From Clostridia bacterium (GTDB lineage: Bacteria > Bacillota > Clostridia > UMGS1883), in the NCBI GenBank assembly GCA_017441965.1, contig JAFSBF010000004.1, forward strand, positions 1-13,945: a DNA stretch of 13,945 nt, in the 5' to 3' direction. Below are positions 1 through 7,416 of this stretch, one piece after another; the first letter of the stretch is position 1, and the number at the start of each line of letters is the position of its first letter. The position numbers were made by a program, and so were the translations under genes. The notes below the pieces were generated by a model, which did no database searches, was not told the DNA's origin, and saw only the letters and a program-made list of their open reading frames with translations.

Positions 1-249
1 ATCGCGTGAAAACTTATCTGCAACTGCCTGCTTCAGCTCTTTCGTTCCTGATGCGGGCGTATATCTTGTAAAGCCCTCGTTTATTGCCTTTATAGCAGCC
101 TCCCTGATATGCTCGGGAGTGTCAAAATCAGGCTCACCTGCACCAAAACCGACAACATCAATACCGCTTGCCTTCATTTCATTAAATTTTGCAGTTATTG
201 CAAGAGTTGATGAGGGAGTTACTGACTGAAATTTTTTGGATAAATACAT
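1..249 (-). CDS. PLP-dependent class I aminotransferase (aspartate aminotransferase-like), N-terminal part
   Basis: Only the first 83 codons are in the window; the gene continues past the left edge. The translation opens with MYLSKKFQSV and carries the block GAGEPDFDTP at about residues 37-46, followed by a YTPASG segment at about 65-70. Both are hallmarks of fold-type I aminotransferases of the AspC/AspB subgroup, which transfer amino groups between aspartate and 2-oxoglutarate in the cytosol. The catalytic lysine lies outside the window, so substrate specificity cannot be judged. The start is supported by a GGTGGTGAT ribosome site just upstream and by a promoter at 278-306. Family assignment is firm. 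The aspartate specificity is only the commonest one for this subgroup. Confidence 0.85.
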   Translation of the reverse strand, partial: MYLSKKFQSVTPSSTLAITAKFNEMKASGIDVVGFGAGEPDFDTPEHIREAAIKAINEGFTRYTPASGTKELKQAVADKFSRD

Positions 250-277
250 TTAATCACCACCATATAAATTAAACAAT

Positions 278-306
278 ATTTTACACTATTTTCAGAAGTT
301 TTGCAA
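278..306 (-). promoter_or_regulatory. SigA-type promoter for the left-edge aminotransferase
   Basis: On the minus strand a -35 box TTGCAA (301-306) is followed after exactly 17 bases by a -10 box TAAAAT (278-283). These lie 29-57 bp upstream of the aminotransferase ATG. The 250-368 gap is otherwise A+T-rich and has no convincing terminator, so read-through from the upstream operon is also possible. Confidence 0.6.
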
Positions 307-368
307 TAGAAAGTTATCAAAAATAACTATTTTTGTTTAATTCGCCCTATAAAAGAACAATATCGGTT

Positions 369-995
369 TCAATTTTTTTGATTATGCTCAAAAAACCCCT
401 TGTTCTCTGCATCGTCTAAAATCTTCTGCACTGTTTCCCATGCAATGGGAAGTCCTTTTTTAATAAGTGCCGCCCTTTCCTCTACCTGAGGGCGCACCAC
501 CTTCCCCTTTTTCCACGTGTGACCGTCTGTAAGGAAATTATTGATAAGCGGCTGAAATCTGTCAAGTGATGCTGCAAAGACGGCATCGGGTGTTTCCTGC
601 TTTTCAAATTCAAGCCACAATCCCTTTATTTCATCACCATCTTCTGCGGGAAGCACGGAAAAAAGCTTCTGTGCCGCACGCATTTCCCGCTCAGCTTTAT
701 CCTCCCCTGCCTTTTCGTCATAGCAGAAGGTGTCACCTGCATATATTTCAACCAAATCGTGGACAAGGCACATTTTAATTACGCGTTCCTTATCCACACC
801 CTCGGGTGCAAATTCAGCAAAAAGCATTGCCATCATTGCAATATGCCACGAATGTTCCGCATCTGTTTCCCTTCTTGACTTATCGGCAAGCAGTGTCTGA
901 CGATAAACTGACTTCATTTTATCAATCAGTATTAAAAATTGCAGTTTTTTATTAAACCTAACATTTATATCTTCATTATATATGTTTTCAGCCAT
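369..995 (-). CDS. HD-domain phosphohydrolase, YfbR-like (possible 5'-deoxynucleotidase)
   Basis: This is a 208-residue protein of the HD superfamily, COG1896 (YfbR) type. The signature residues are His48 in the RRETDAEHSWH block (41-51), His79-Asp80 in LVHDLVEIYAGD, and Asp145 in the SLDR segment. Together these make the divalent-metal site. Characterised YfbR enzymes dephosphorylate deoxynucleoside 5'-monophosphates, but many clostridial relatives have no known substrate, so only the hydrolase fold is certain. The start lies 31 bp inside the 3' end of the upstream aminopeptidase gene. It is supported by a perfect AGGAGGAA ribosome site at 1001-1008. It is the last gene of the tight operon and ends in TGA. 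Confidence 0.85.
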   Translation of the reverse strand: MAENIYNEDINVRFNKKLQFLILIDKMKSVYRQTLLADKSRRETDAEHSWHIAMMAMLFAEFAPEGVDKERVIKMCLVHDLVEIYAGDTFCYDEKAGEDKAEREMRAAQKLFSVLPAEDGDEIKGLWLEFEKQETPDAVFAASLDRFQPLINNFLTDGHTWKKGKVVRPQVEERAALIKKGLPIAWETVQKILDDAENKGFFEHNQKN

Positions 996-2707
996 TCATA
1001 TTCCTCCTTTGTAAGGAAAGGCTTTAAAAGTATACTGCACTTTTCATTATAGTCATTAAGCCACTTTCTCTGTCTTTCATCAAGCATCTGCGGAATAATT
1101 CCCCTTGTTCCTATCGGGCAATAGTTAAGCACTTCAAAGCACAGAAAGCTTCCATATTCCGTTTTCATATATTTTTTTACGCAAAGATGGTTTTCTATTC
1201 TTATACCGTATTCATTTTCGACATAAACACCGGGCTCATCTGTAATAGTCATCATTTCACAGAGCTTTTCCTGCGATTTTATTGATAATCTCTGCGGCCC
1301 CTCATGTACTCCCAAAAGGTATCCTACACCGTGCCCCGTCGAGCATCTGTAGTCAAGTCCCTTTTCCCACAGTGGCATACGAGCGAGAATATCAATATCC
1401 CGTCCAAGCGCCCCATCGGGAAATACCGCCATCAAAAGTGCAATATTGCCCTTTAAAACAAGTGTGAGGTTTTCTTTTTGTTCGTCAGATATTTCGCCAA
1501 GCACCAATGTGCGTGTCGTATCGGTTGTTCCCTCAAAATACTGTCCGCCCGTATCAATAAGAAGAAGTCCGTTTTTCTCTATCTTTGCACAGCTTTCCTT
1601 TTCACAAGAGTAGTGCATCATCGCGGCATTTGCACCAAATGCCGCAATTGTGTCAAAAGATGGATATATATACCCCTCTTGCGCCCGTCTGTTTTTTTCA
1701 ATGATGTCGCACACATCACATTCATCAATATTTTCCGAATGGTATATCTCATAAAAGCTCTTGGTAAGGGCTATATTTTCCTTAATATATGCCTTTTTAA
1801 TATTTTCAATCTCTTTCTTTGTTCTTATACATTTAAGATTGTATATGAAGTCTTTTCTGTCTTTATACGCACATTTTAGCGCCTTTATCAGGTTATAGTT
1901 GCAAAGCGTAAAATCTGCCGCAAGGAAGCTATCCTCACCAATTTTTCTTAAATCTGAAATTATATTTTTATAATCATTCAGTGTCACATTATTATTCTCA
2001 AGGTATTTACACACACAATCATCTATCTTTTCCTTTGGTGCATATAAAAAGATTTCGCCTTGCGACACAACGAGATATGAAAGCATAACGGGGGTACATT
2101 TAATATCATTCCCCCTAATATTAAGAAGCCACATAATACTTTCGGGAAGGGCTGCAAGATAATGCGTAAATCCCTCTTTTTTCATAAGGGAGCGTACCTT
2201 TTCCACTTTTTCGGAAACTTTCTCTCCGCAGTATTTTTCGGGTAAAATAAAAGCCTTGTCAGAAGGCATAGACGGACGGTTTTCCCAGATAACATCAGGT
2301 GTAAACTCTGTGTTTATATTAATATCACATTTCCTAAGCTTTTCTATAATATTATCAAGCTCTTTTTTTGAAAAAAGGCTTCCGTCAACACCTAAAATAT
2401 CCCCGCAGTTTAGTTTTTCTGCTAAATATTCGTGAATTTTAGTGCAGTCAGGCTCTGATGCCTTGTAAAGCTTTATTCCGCTAAGCTCTTTTTCCGCCTG
2501 AATATAGTATCTGCCGTCTGTCCACAGACCGCCCTCTTCCTCTGTCACAACGAGAGTTCCTGCAGACCCCGTAAACCCTGAAACCCACTCCCTCAGTTTA
2601 TAATGCTCGGGCACGTACTCACTAAGGTGCGGGTCTGCGGTAGGAATAATGCAGGCAGAAACACCGCATTTTTTCATATATTCACGTAAAATCTCTACTT
2701 TATTCAT
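965..2707 (-). CDS. pepP: Xaa-Pro aminopeptidase (aminopeptidase P, M24B family), three-domain form
   Basis: This 580-residue metallopeptidase removes the N-terminal residue from peptides whose second residue is proline. It has two creatinase-like N-terminal domains (about 1-135 and 150-295) and a C-terminal pita-bread catalytic domain (about 300-530). A roughly 50-residue tail follows, as in the long eukaryote-like APP1 class. All five metal ligands are visible: Asp385 (LLLIDTGG), Asp396 (GTTDTTRT), His459 (STGHGVGY), Glu491 (TDEPGVY) and Glu505 (IRIENH). His365 and His468 fit the other conserved active-site histidines. There is no signal peptide, so it is cytosolic. Its ATG overlaps the tsaD TGA as ATGA, with GGTGA upstream, indicating translational coupling. 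The gene symbol is by family; many bacterial pepP products are shorter. Confidence 0.92.
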   Translation of the reverse strand: MNKVEILREYMKKCGVSACIIPTADPHLSEYVPEHYKLREWVSGFTGSAGTLVVTEEEGGLWTDGRYYIQAEKELSGIKLYKASEPDCTKIHEYLAEKLNCGDILGVDGSLFSKKELDNIIEKLRKCDININTEFTPDVIWENRPSMPSDKAFILPEKYCGEKVSEKVEKVRSLMKKEGFTHYLAALPESIMWLLNIRGNDIKCTPVMLSYLVVSQGEIFLYAPKEKIDDCVCKYLENNNVTLNDYKNIISDLRKIGEDSFLAADFTLCNYNLIKALKCAYKDRKDFIYNLKCIRTKKEIENIKKAYIKENIALTKSFYEIYHSENIDECDVCDIIEKNRRAQEGYIYPSFDTIAAFGANAAMMHYSCEKESCAKIEKNGLLLIDTGGQYFEGTTDTTRTLVLGEISDEQKENLTLVLKGNIALLMAVFPDGALGRDIDILARMPLWEKGLDYRCSTGHGVGYLLGVHEGPQRLSIKSQEKLCEMMTITDEPGVYVENEYGIRIENHLCVKKYMKTEYGSFLCFEVLNYCPIGTRGIIPQMLDERQRKWLNDYNEKCSILLKPFLTKEEYEWLKTYIMKI

Positions 2708-2889
2708 AACACGTCACCGATGCTTAATTGTGGCACTGCATTGAGGTCAAGACTACCCCTTATTCCCGCTTTATAGTTATAATATCCTGCGCACGAAATC
2801 ATCGCCGCATTATCCGTGCATAAATCTATCGGTGGACAGTAAAATGACATATTGTTCTTTTCTGCTTCATTTTTCATCTGCTCACGCAT
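2704..2889 (-). CDS. tsaD: C-terminal piece of TsaD, separated from the main part by an in-frame TGA
   Basis: These 61 codons are the direct in-frame continuation of the tsaD reading frame after the stop at 2890-2892. The piece contains the conserved LCTDNAAMI block. Counting through the stop as residue 274, its Asp falls at position 300, the same number as the Asp metal ligand of E. coli TsaD. It ends in the usual GSLDLNA-P-L tail. The first codon after the TGA is ATG, so translation could restart there, but no good ribosome site lies at the right distance. Alone it cannot be an enzyme. It is either made by reinitiation or read-through, is a dead remnant, or belongs to an intact gene carrying a sequence error. 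Its own TGA overlaps the pepP start by 4 bp. Confidence 0.8.
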   Translation of the reverse strand: MREQMKNEAEKNNMSFYCPPIDLCTDNAAMISCAGYYNYKAGIRGSLDLNAVPQLSIGDVL

Positions 2890-3711
2890 TCAAGAATTTG
2901 CCGCAACACCGCCTGCGATTGCAACATTCTTTACACCAAGCTCCTTTGCGGCACTGACTGTATTATTTACAAGCACGTCAACCGCCGCCTGCTGAAATGA
3001 TGCGGCAACATCTGCACTGTTAATCTTTTCACCCTTTTGCTCTGCCGTGTGAACATAATTTATAACTGCCGTTTTAAGTCCGCTGAAGCTAAAATCATAT
3101 CCCATATGCGGTCTTGGAAATTTAATTGCATCAGGATTTCCCTCAAGCGCAAGCTTATTGAGCTTTGGCCCACCGGGATAACCCAGTCCAAGCACCCTTG
3201 CCGCTTTGTCAAAAGCTTCACCTGCTGCATCATCGGTAGTAGCACCTAAAACCTCAAAACTGCGATAATCCTTTATATGAAGAATATGGCTGTGTCCACC
3301 CGATGCAACAAGGCTGACAAAGGGTGGCTTGAGCTCTGGATAGGCAATATAATTTGCCGCAATATGCCCCTGAATATGATTAACAGGCACAAGAGGCTTT
3401 TTTATAGCATATGCAAATGCCTTTGCAACAGAAACTCCCACCAAAAGAGCACCTACAAGCCCCGGATTGTAGGTAACTGCAACTGCCTGAAGCTCTTCCT
3501 TCTTTATATCAGCCTGCTTTAATGCCTCATCAATAACATATATTATTTTATCAATATGCTTTCGTGATGCGATTTCAGGTACAACTCCGCCGTATATTTC
3601 GTGCAGAGGTATCTGTGAATAAACAACGTTTGAAAGCACCTGCCTACCGTCTTTTGTTACCGATGCCGCTGTTTCATCGCATGAGGTTTCAATTCCAAGT
3701 ATATAAGCCAT
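2890..3711 (-). CDS. tsaD: tRNA N6-adenosine threonylcarbamoyltransferase TsaD, N-terminal 273 residues (premature TGA)
   Basis: TsaD transfers the threonylcarbamoyl group from TC-AMP to A37 of ANN-decoding tRNAs, working with TsaB and TsaE. The ASKHA-fold protein starts [11 protein letters not shown]. It has the metal-binding pair His112/His116 in [10 protein letters not shown], the SGGH loop (137-140), the [10 protein letters not shown] segment (160-169) and the GGVAAN block ending at Asn272. The frame then hits TGA at codon 274. The next 61 codons (to 2704) complete a normal 335-residue TsaD in the same frame. This part therefore lacks the last metal ligand, Asp300. The start has an AAAGGAACGG ribosome site and sits 2 bp after the phosphatase-RimI gene. 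TsaD is usually essential, so the stop is surprising. Other genes nearby use TGA as a true stop. Confidence 0.88.
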   Translation of the reverse strand: MAYILGIETSCDETAASVTKDGRQVLSNVVYSQIPLHEIYGGVVPEIASRKHIDKIIYVIDEALKQADIKKEELQAVAVTYNPGLVGALLVGVSVAKAFAYAIKKPLVPVNHIQGHIAANYIAYPELKPPFVSLVASGGHSHILHIKDYRSFEVLGATTDDAAGEAFDKAARVLGLGYPGGPKLNKLALEGNPDAIKFPRPHMGYDFSFSGLKTAVINYVHTAEQKGEKINSADVAASFQQAAVDVLVNNTVSAAKELGVKNVAIAGGVAANS

Positions 3712-3713
3712 AT

Positions 3714-4574
3714 TTACCGTTCCTTTATTTCCAGTTTATATATAATAGCGTCTTCCTTTGGGTTGGTATAATAATTCGTTCTTTTTCCGATTTCTTCAAA
3801 GCCTATCGAGTGGTAAAGCGCCCTTGCCGCCCTGTTTGCAGCACGCACCTCTAAAAACACTGATATAGCGTTATGCTTTTTCATTTCATCTATTGCAAAG
3901 GAAAGGAGTTTTTTTCCATACCCTTTCTTTCTCTGTTTGTTATCTACTGCAATACGCAGAATTTCGCCTTCATCTGCGGCAATCATAAATATACAGTAAC
4001 CGACAATATTTTCTTTATCCTTAATTACAATAACTCTTTCCTTTGCCACTTCATCTGCTATTATTTTTTCGCTCCAAGCATCTGAAAAATACTTCTTTTC
4101 CATTTCGGCAAGCTTTTGTGCATCCTCGCTTTTTGCCAAGGTGCAATCATTTGTATTTTCAAGACCTTTTTTTATATATTCATAAATCATCTGCGCAGTA
4201 TCTTCATAAAGTGCTAAATTTCCGCCATAGGGGTCTGAAACATCACCATTTTCCCCTGCAAATTCCGCAAGAGTTATAATTTTATCATCATCAAGATATG
4301 TGCGTAAAAACTCCTTGTGGCTGTTTGTCATTGTAATTATAAGGGCATATTCCTTTAAATCATCAGGTGTAATCTGCTTTGACATATGCTCGTCAAGGCT
4401 TGCACCGTATTTTTTAACTGCCACTTTTGCATTTTCTGCCGCAGTAGATGGATATGCCACACTAATACCTGCAGACAATGCCTTTTTCTCTTTTGAAAGT
4501 GTATTAAATATCGCCATAGCCATAGGGCTTCTGCAGGTGTTTCCACTGCAAACAAATAATACATCCTTACTCAT
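3714..4574 (-). CDS. Fusion protein: low-molecular-weight phosphatase (arginine-phosphatase-like) plus RimI N-acetyltransferase
   Basis: One 286-residue frame carries two complete domains. Residues 1 to about 140 form an LMW-PTP domain, with the P-loop Cys9-SGNTC-Arg15-Ser16 and the general acid Asp114 in SDPYGG. Thr13 sits where protein-arginine phosphatases of the YwlE type have their specificity threonine, so phosphoarginine is a likelier substrate than phosphotyrosine. Residues of about 145-286 form a GNAT domain. It has the acetyl-CoA loop [11 protein letters not shown] (214-224) and the RimI signature [19 protein letters not shown] (241-259), then NYY and EDAIIYKL. RimI acetylates the N-terminal alanine of ribosomal protein S18. 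The gene overlaps tsaC by 8 bp and ends 2 bp before tsaD. In many Firmicutes these are separate genes near tsaC and tsaD. No stop or frameshift separates the domains. Confidence 0.9.
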   Translation of the reverse strand: MSKDVLFVCSGNTCRSPMAMAIFNTLSKEKKALSAGISVAYPSTAAENAKVAVKKYGASLDEHMSKQITPDDLKEYALIITMTNSHKEFLRTYLDDDKIITLAEFAGENGDVSDPYGGNLALYEDTAQMIYEYIKKGLENTNDCTLAKSEDAQKLAEMEKKYFSDAWSEKIIADEVAKERVIVIKDKENIVGYCIFMIAADEGEILRIAVDNKQRKKGYGKKLLSFAIDEMKKHNAISVFLEVRAANRAARALYHSIGFEEIGKRTNYYTNPKEDAIIYKLEIKER

Positions 4575-5568
4575 TTGTTATCACCCTGCCCCCTGCAGCC
4601 TTAAAAAGTCTGTTACGAAGTGCAATTCCTATGCCGTCCTCTCCGGGCATCTCGGCAAAAACCACGTCCGCACCATCTTCATCAGCCTTTCTTAAAAGGT
4701 AAAAAAGCCGTGCAGCATATTCCCTGTCATCTGCTCCTGCATCATAAATCAGGTCAGCCTTATATGATGTCTCCGCAGTGTTTTTTGCTATAATACAGAC
4801 CTTTTGATTTTCTTCTGCAAGGTTTTCATATTCAGTCATATTTTCAAGCACATAAACCTTTGCATCAGGGCTGTAGTGCTTATATTTCATTCCGGGACAC
4901 TTGGGCGCACCCGTAACCTCCCCTGCATATATAACTTCGCCTATCACACTTCTCATATCCTCGGGCGAAATCATACCTGGTCGCAGTACAACGGGCAATT
5001 CACCGCTTAAATCAATTACAGTTGACTCTATTCCTATCATTGAGCTTCCGCCGTCAACAATCATATCGACACGCCCCATAAGGTCTTTTATACAATGCTC
5101 TGCTGTTGTAGGACTTGGACTGCCGCTTAAATTCGCACTCGGTGCCGCAATCGGTGTCCCTGAAAGCTTTATAAGCGCATTTGCAATACTGTGACTTGGA
5201 AGGCGCACTGCAACTGTATCAAGACCTGCCGTAACGCAGTCAGGTATCCCCTCTTTTTTCTTTAAAATAATGGTTAGCGGACCGCCCCAGAACTCATTGG
5301 CAAGCTTTAGTGCGCTATCAGGAATTTCGCGCGCAAATCTTTCAAGCTCACTTATATCTGCAATATGCGATATAAGCGGATTATCCATAGGTCTGCCCTT
5401 TGCCCTGAAAATATTTTCCACGGCTTTCTCGTTAAATGTATCGGCACCAAGCCCGTAAACCGTCTCCGTAGGAAAAGCCACAAGGCCGCCGTGTTTTATA
5501 ACATCAGCAGCCTGTGCAAGTAAATCTGTATCAATATTTGCAGGATTGATTTTTATTATCTTAGTCAA
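4567..5568 (-). CDS. tsaC: L-threonylcarbamoyladenylate synthase, Sua5 type
   Basis: This enzyme makes threonylcarbamoyl-AMP from threonine, bicarbonate and ATP, the first step of t6A tRNA modification; TsaD uses the product. Residues of about 12-205 form the YrdC domain, with GGLVAFPTETVYGLGAD (27-43), RAKGRPMDNPL (56-66), SANLSG (144-149) and the ESTVID-LRPG region (181-198). A linker at CPGMKYKHYSP (224-234) leads into a Rossmann-like Sua5 domain (about 235-330). The 333-residue length makes it the long two-domain form rather than the short E. coli TsaC. The start is a TTG at 5568-5566 that overlaps the tmk TGA as TTGA, with AAGGAAG 7 bp upstream, so translation is probably coupled to tmk. 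Confidence 0.94.
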   Translation of the reverse strand: MTKIIKINPANIDTDLLAQAADVIKHGGLVAFPTETVYGLGADTFNEKAVENIFRAKGRPMDNPLISHIADISELERFAREIPDSALKLANEFWGGPLTIILKKKEGIPDCVTAGLDTVAVRLPSHSIANALIKLSGTPIAAPSANLSGSPSPTTAEHCIKDLMGRVDMIVDGGSSMIGIESTVIDLSGELPVVLRPGMISPEDMRSVIGEVIYAGEVTGAPKCPGMKYKHYSPDAKVYVLENMTEYENLAEENQKVCIIAKNTAETSYKADLIYDAGADDREYAARLFYLLRKADEDGADVVFAEMPGEDGIGIALRNRLFKAAGGRVITNE

Positions 5569-6191
5569 TTCAAATCTTCCTTTAGCTCGTTAACAACATC
5601 AGAAATTTTTGCAGACACCTCTGCCACACTTTTAGATGCATCTATTATCTTTATATTTTCATTCTCTAATCGGTCAAACACATCAAAAAACTTATTTCTT
5701 ATCTTATTTAAAATCTCCGTCTGCTCAAAAATTTCTACTGTTGCTCTGTTATTATCAATCCTTGACTTTGAGCTTTGAGCATCCAAATCAAGGAATATGC
5801 ATAAATCAGGCTTTCTTATATCAGGACAGTTAAGGTTCATATCCATTACCCACTCTATATCGCTGTCCATTCCCTGATATGCAAAAGAGGAGTAGTAATA
5901 TCTGTCCGAAATTACATCAAAGCCTTTTTCAAGCGCCTGATTAATTCCGCATTTAGGGTTAACATTGTGGAAAATTCGGTCAGCAAGAAACATTGCGGCA
6001 AACTCAGACGCACTGCGCTCATAATTTCCGCTTAACGCATCACGCAGTATTCCGCCCGTAACCGACATTGTCGGCTCGGCAGTTAAAAACACCTTTCTGC
6101 CTTCCTTCTCAAGCTTTTCCTTAAGCAGAGAAATCTGTGTGCTTTTCCCTGCACCGTCAATCCCCTCAAAAACTATAAAACGACCCCTCAT
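5565..6191 (-). CDS. tmk: Thymidylate kinase (dTMP kinase)
   Basis: This is a 208-residue cytosolic kinase that phosphorylates dTMP to dTDP with ATP, the committed step toward dTTP. The sequence opens MRGRFIVFEGIDGAGKST, which contains the P-loop at residues 10-18. The dTMP-binding DRYYYSSFAYQG segment is at 96-107 and a short LID region with DNNR at 146-149. A longer in-frame start at 6263 exists. The ATG at 6191 is preferred because it places the P-loop at the usual distance from the N-terminus and has AGAGGA 8 bp upstream; the longer start would also overlap the aminotransferase gene by 59 bp. Its TGA overlaps the tsaC TTG. Confidence 0.94.
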   Translation of the reverse strand: MRGRFIVFEGIDGAGKSTQISLLKEKLEKEGRKVFLTAEPTMSVTGGILRDALSGNYERSASEFAAMFLADRIFHNVNPKCGINQALEKGFDVISDRYYYSSFAYQGMDSDIEWVMDMNLNCPDIRKPDLCIFLDLDAQSSKSRIDNNRATVEIFEQTEILNKIRNKFFDVFDRLENENIKIIDASKSVAEVSAKISDVVNELKEDLN

Positions 6192-6199
6192 ACTATTTT

Positions 6200-6206
6200 T
6201 CCTCTC
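6200..6206 (-). promoter_or_regulatory. Ribosome binding site that fixes the tmk start
   Basis: GAGAGGA on the minus strand lies 8 bases upstream of the ATG at 6191 and overlaps the TGA stop of the upstream aminotransferase. It favours the 208-residue tmk product over the longer frame starting at 6263. Confidence 0.6.
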
Positions 6207-7389
6207 AGCAGTATTTTTCAAGCACCTTTCCAAGTCTCTTAACACCTTCAACCAATTTGTCATCGGGCATTGTTGAGAAATTGAGCCTGAAACCGTTATT
6301 TACAAGGCTCTGGTCAGTTGCAAAGTTATTTCCCGGAACTATAAGTACCTTTTCCTTAATACATTCATTACTAAGCTTTAATGTATCTATTCCAGGCGCA
6401 TTACACCATACGAAAAGTCCGCCTCCGGGCACAGTATACGTAATATTTTCAGGAAGATATTCCTTCATTGCACCGATAAGCACATCACACTTCTTTTTAT
6501 AAAGAGCGCGCATTTTTTCAATAAGCTCTCCAATATCATAACGCTTCATAAATTCAAGTGCAAGAAGCTGAGGTAAAAGAGCCGTATGAACGTCAGAAAC
6601 CTGTTTACCCAAAACAACCTTCTCTGTGAAATTCTTCGGTGCAATAAGGTAACCAAGTCTTAATCCCGGTGCGAGAATTTTTGAAAATGAGCCACTGTAA
6701 AGCACAACGCCCGCTTCATCCATTGATTTTATTGTCGGCAATTTTACCCCGTCAAAGGTAAGCTCGCCATACGGATTATCCTCTATTATGAAAATATCAT
6801 TGTCACGTGCGATTTCGTAAAGTGCCTTTCTCTTTTCCACGCTCATTGTAACACCTGACGGGTTCTGGAAATTTGGAATTGTATAAATGAGCTTTACATT
6901 AGGCGTGTTTTCTATTGTTTTTTTGAGCTTTTCGATATTTATACCGTCACTCTCCACCTCAACACCAACAAGGTTTGCACCGTATGAACGAAATGCGTTA
7001 AGTCCCCCTACAAACGAGGGCGCCTCAACTATAACACTGTCACCCTCATTAAGGAGAATTTTTGAAACAATCTCTATAGCCTGCTGACCGCCTGAAACAA
7101 TTGTGATTTCATCAAGCGATGCATTTATTTTTTCACGCTCTTTCATCATTTCTAATATTTTTTCACGCAGGGCAATATTACCCTCTGAAATTCCGTACTG
7201 AAGTGCGCCTACGGGGTTTTCCTTCAAAATATCAGCAGCAATCTGTGAAAGCTCTTCACTGGGGAAAAGCTCCGCCGCAGGATTTCCGCCTGCAAGTGAA
7301 ATCATCGTCGGGTCTGCCATTGCCTTAAACATTTCCCTTATCGCAGAGCCTTTAAGGCTTTTCATACGTTCTGAAACTGTAAATTCCAT
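6205..7389 (-). CDS. PLP-dependent aminotransferase, 2-aminoadipate/aromatic (MocR/LysN-like) family
   Basis: This 394-residue fold-type I aminotransferase resembles the catalytic domain of MocR regulators and LysN/ARO8-type enzymes, but has no DNA-binding domain. The N-terminal region has ISLAGGNPAAELFP (30-43). The cofactor residues are Asn176 in the NFQNPSG block, Asp204 and Tyr207 in EDNPYGEL, the Schiff-base Lys237 in SGSFSK, and Arg368 in GFRLNFS, which binds the substrate carboxylate. 2-Oxoglutarate is the usual amino acceptor in this family, and icd, which makes it, lies two genes upstream. The amino donor cannot be read from sequence; aminoadipate, aromatic and branched-chain amino acids are all possible. 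AAGGAGATG precedes the start, and the gene begins 27 bp after uxaC ends. Confidence 0.9.
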   Translation of the reverse strand: MEFTVSERMKSLKGSAIREMFKAMADPTMISLAGGNPAAELFPSEELSQIAADILKENPVGALQYGISEGNIALREKILEMMKEREKINASLDEITIVSGGQQAIEIVSKILLNEGDSVIVEAPSFVGGLNAFRSYGANLVGVEVESDGINIEKLKKTIENTPNVKLIYTIPNFQNPSGVTMSVEKRKALYEIARDNDIFIIEDNPYGELTFDGVKLPTIKSMDEAGVVLYSGSFSKILAPGLRLGYLIAPKNFTEKVVLGKQVSDVHTALLPQLLALEFMKRYDIGELIEKMRALYKKKCDVLIGAMKEYLPENITYTVPGGGLFVWCNAPGIDTLKLSNECIKEKVLIVPGNNFATDQSLVNNGFRLNFSTMPDDKLVEGVKRLGKVLEKYC

Positions 7390-7416
7390 TTTTTACATCT
7401 CCTTTTAATTGGCTGC

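Noticed and set aside
312..328. AGTTAT/ATAACT inverted repeat as a terminator after the HD hydrolase gene
   Set aside because: It is a 6-bp A+T-rich stem with no T-run on the minus strand, too weak to call.
2840..2892. Selenocysteine insertion at the tsaD TGA
   Set aside because: I see no convincing SECIS-type hairpin right after the TGA, and the position is not a cysteine or selenocysteine site in TsaD.
2704..3711. Genome-wide reassignment of TGA to an amino acid to explain the tsaD stop
   Set aside because: TGA is used as the true stop of the HD hydrolase, the MocR/LysN-like aminotransferase, tmk and tsaD itself, the last three at tight junctions with the next gene. The other frames here are free of internal TGA.
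6192..6263. Longer tmk start at 6263
   Set aside because: It would add 24 residues with no family match and overlap the aminotransferase end. The ATG at 6191 has a good ribosome site.
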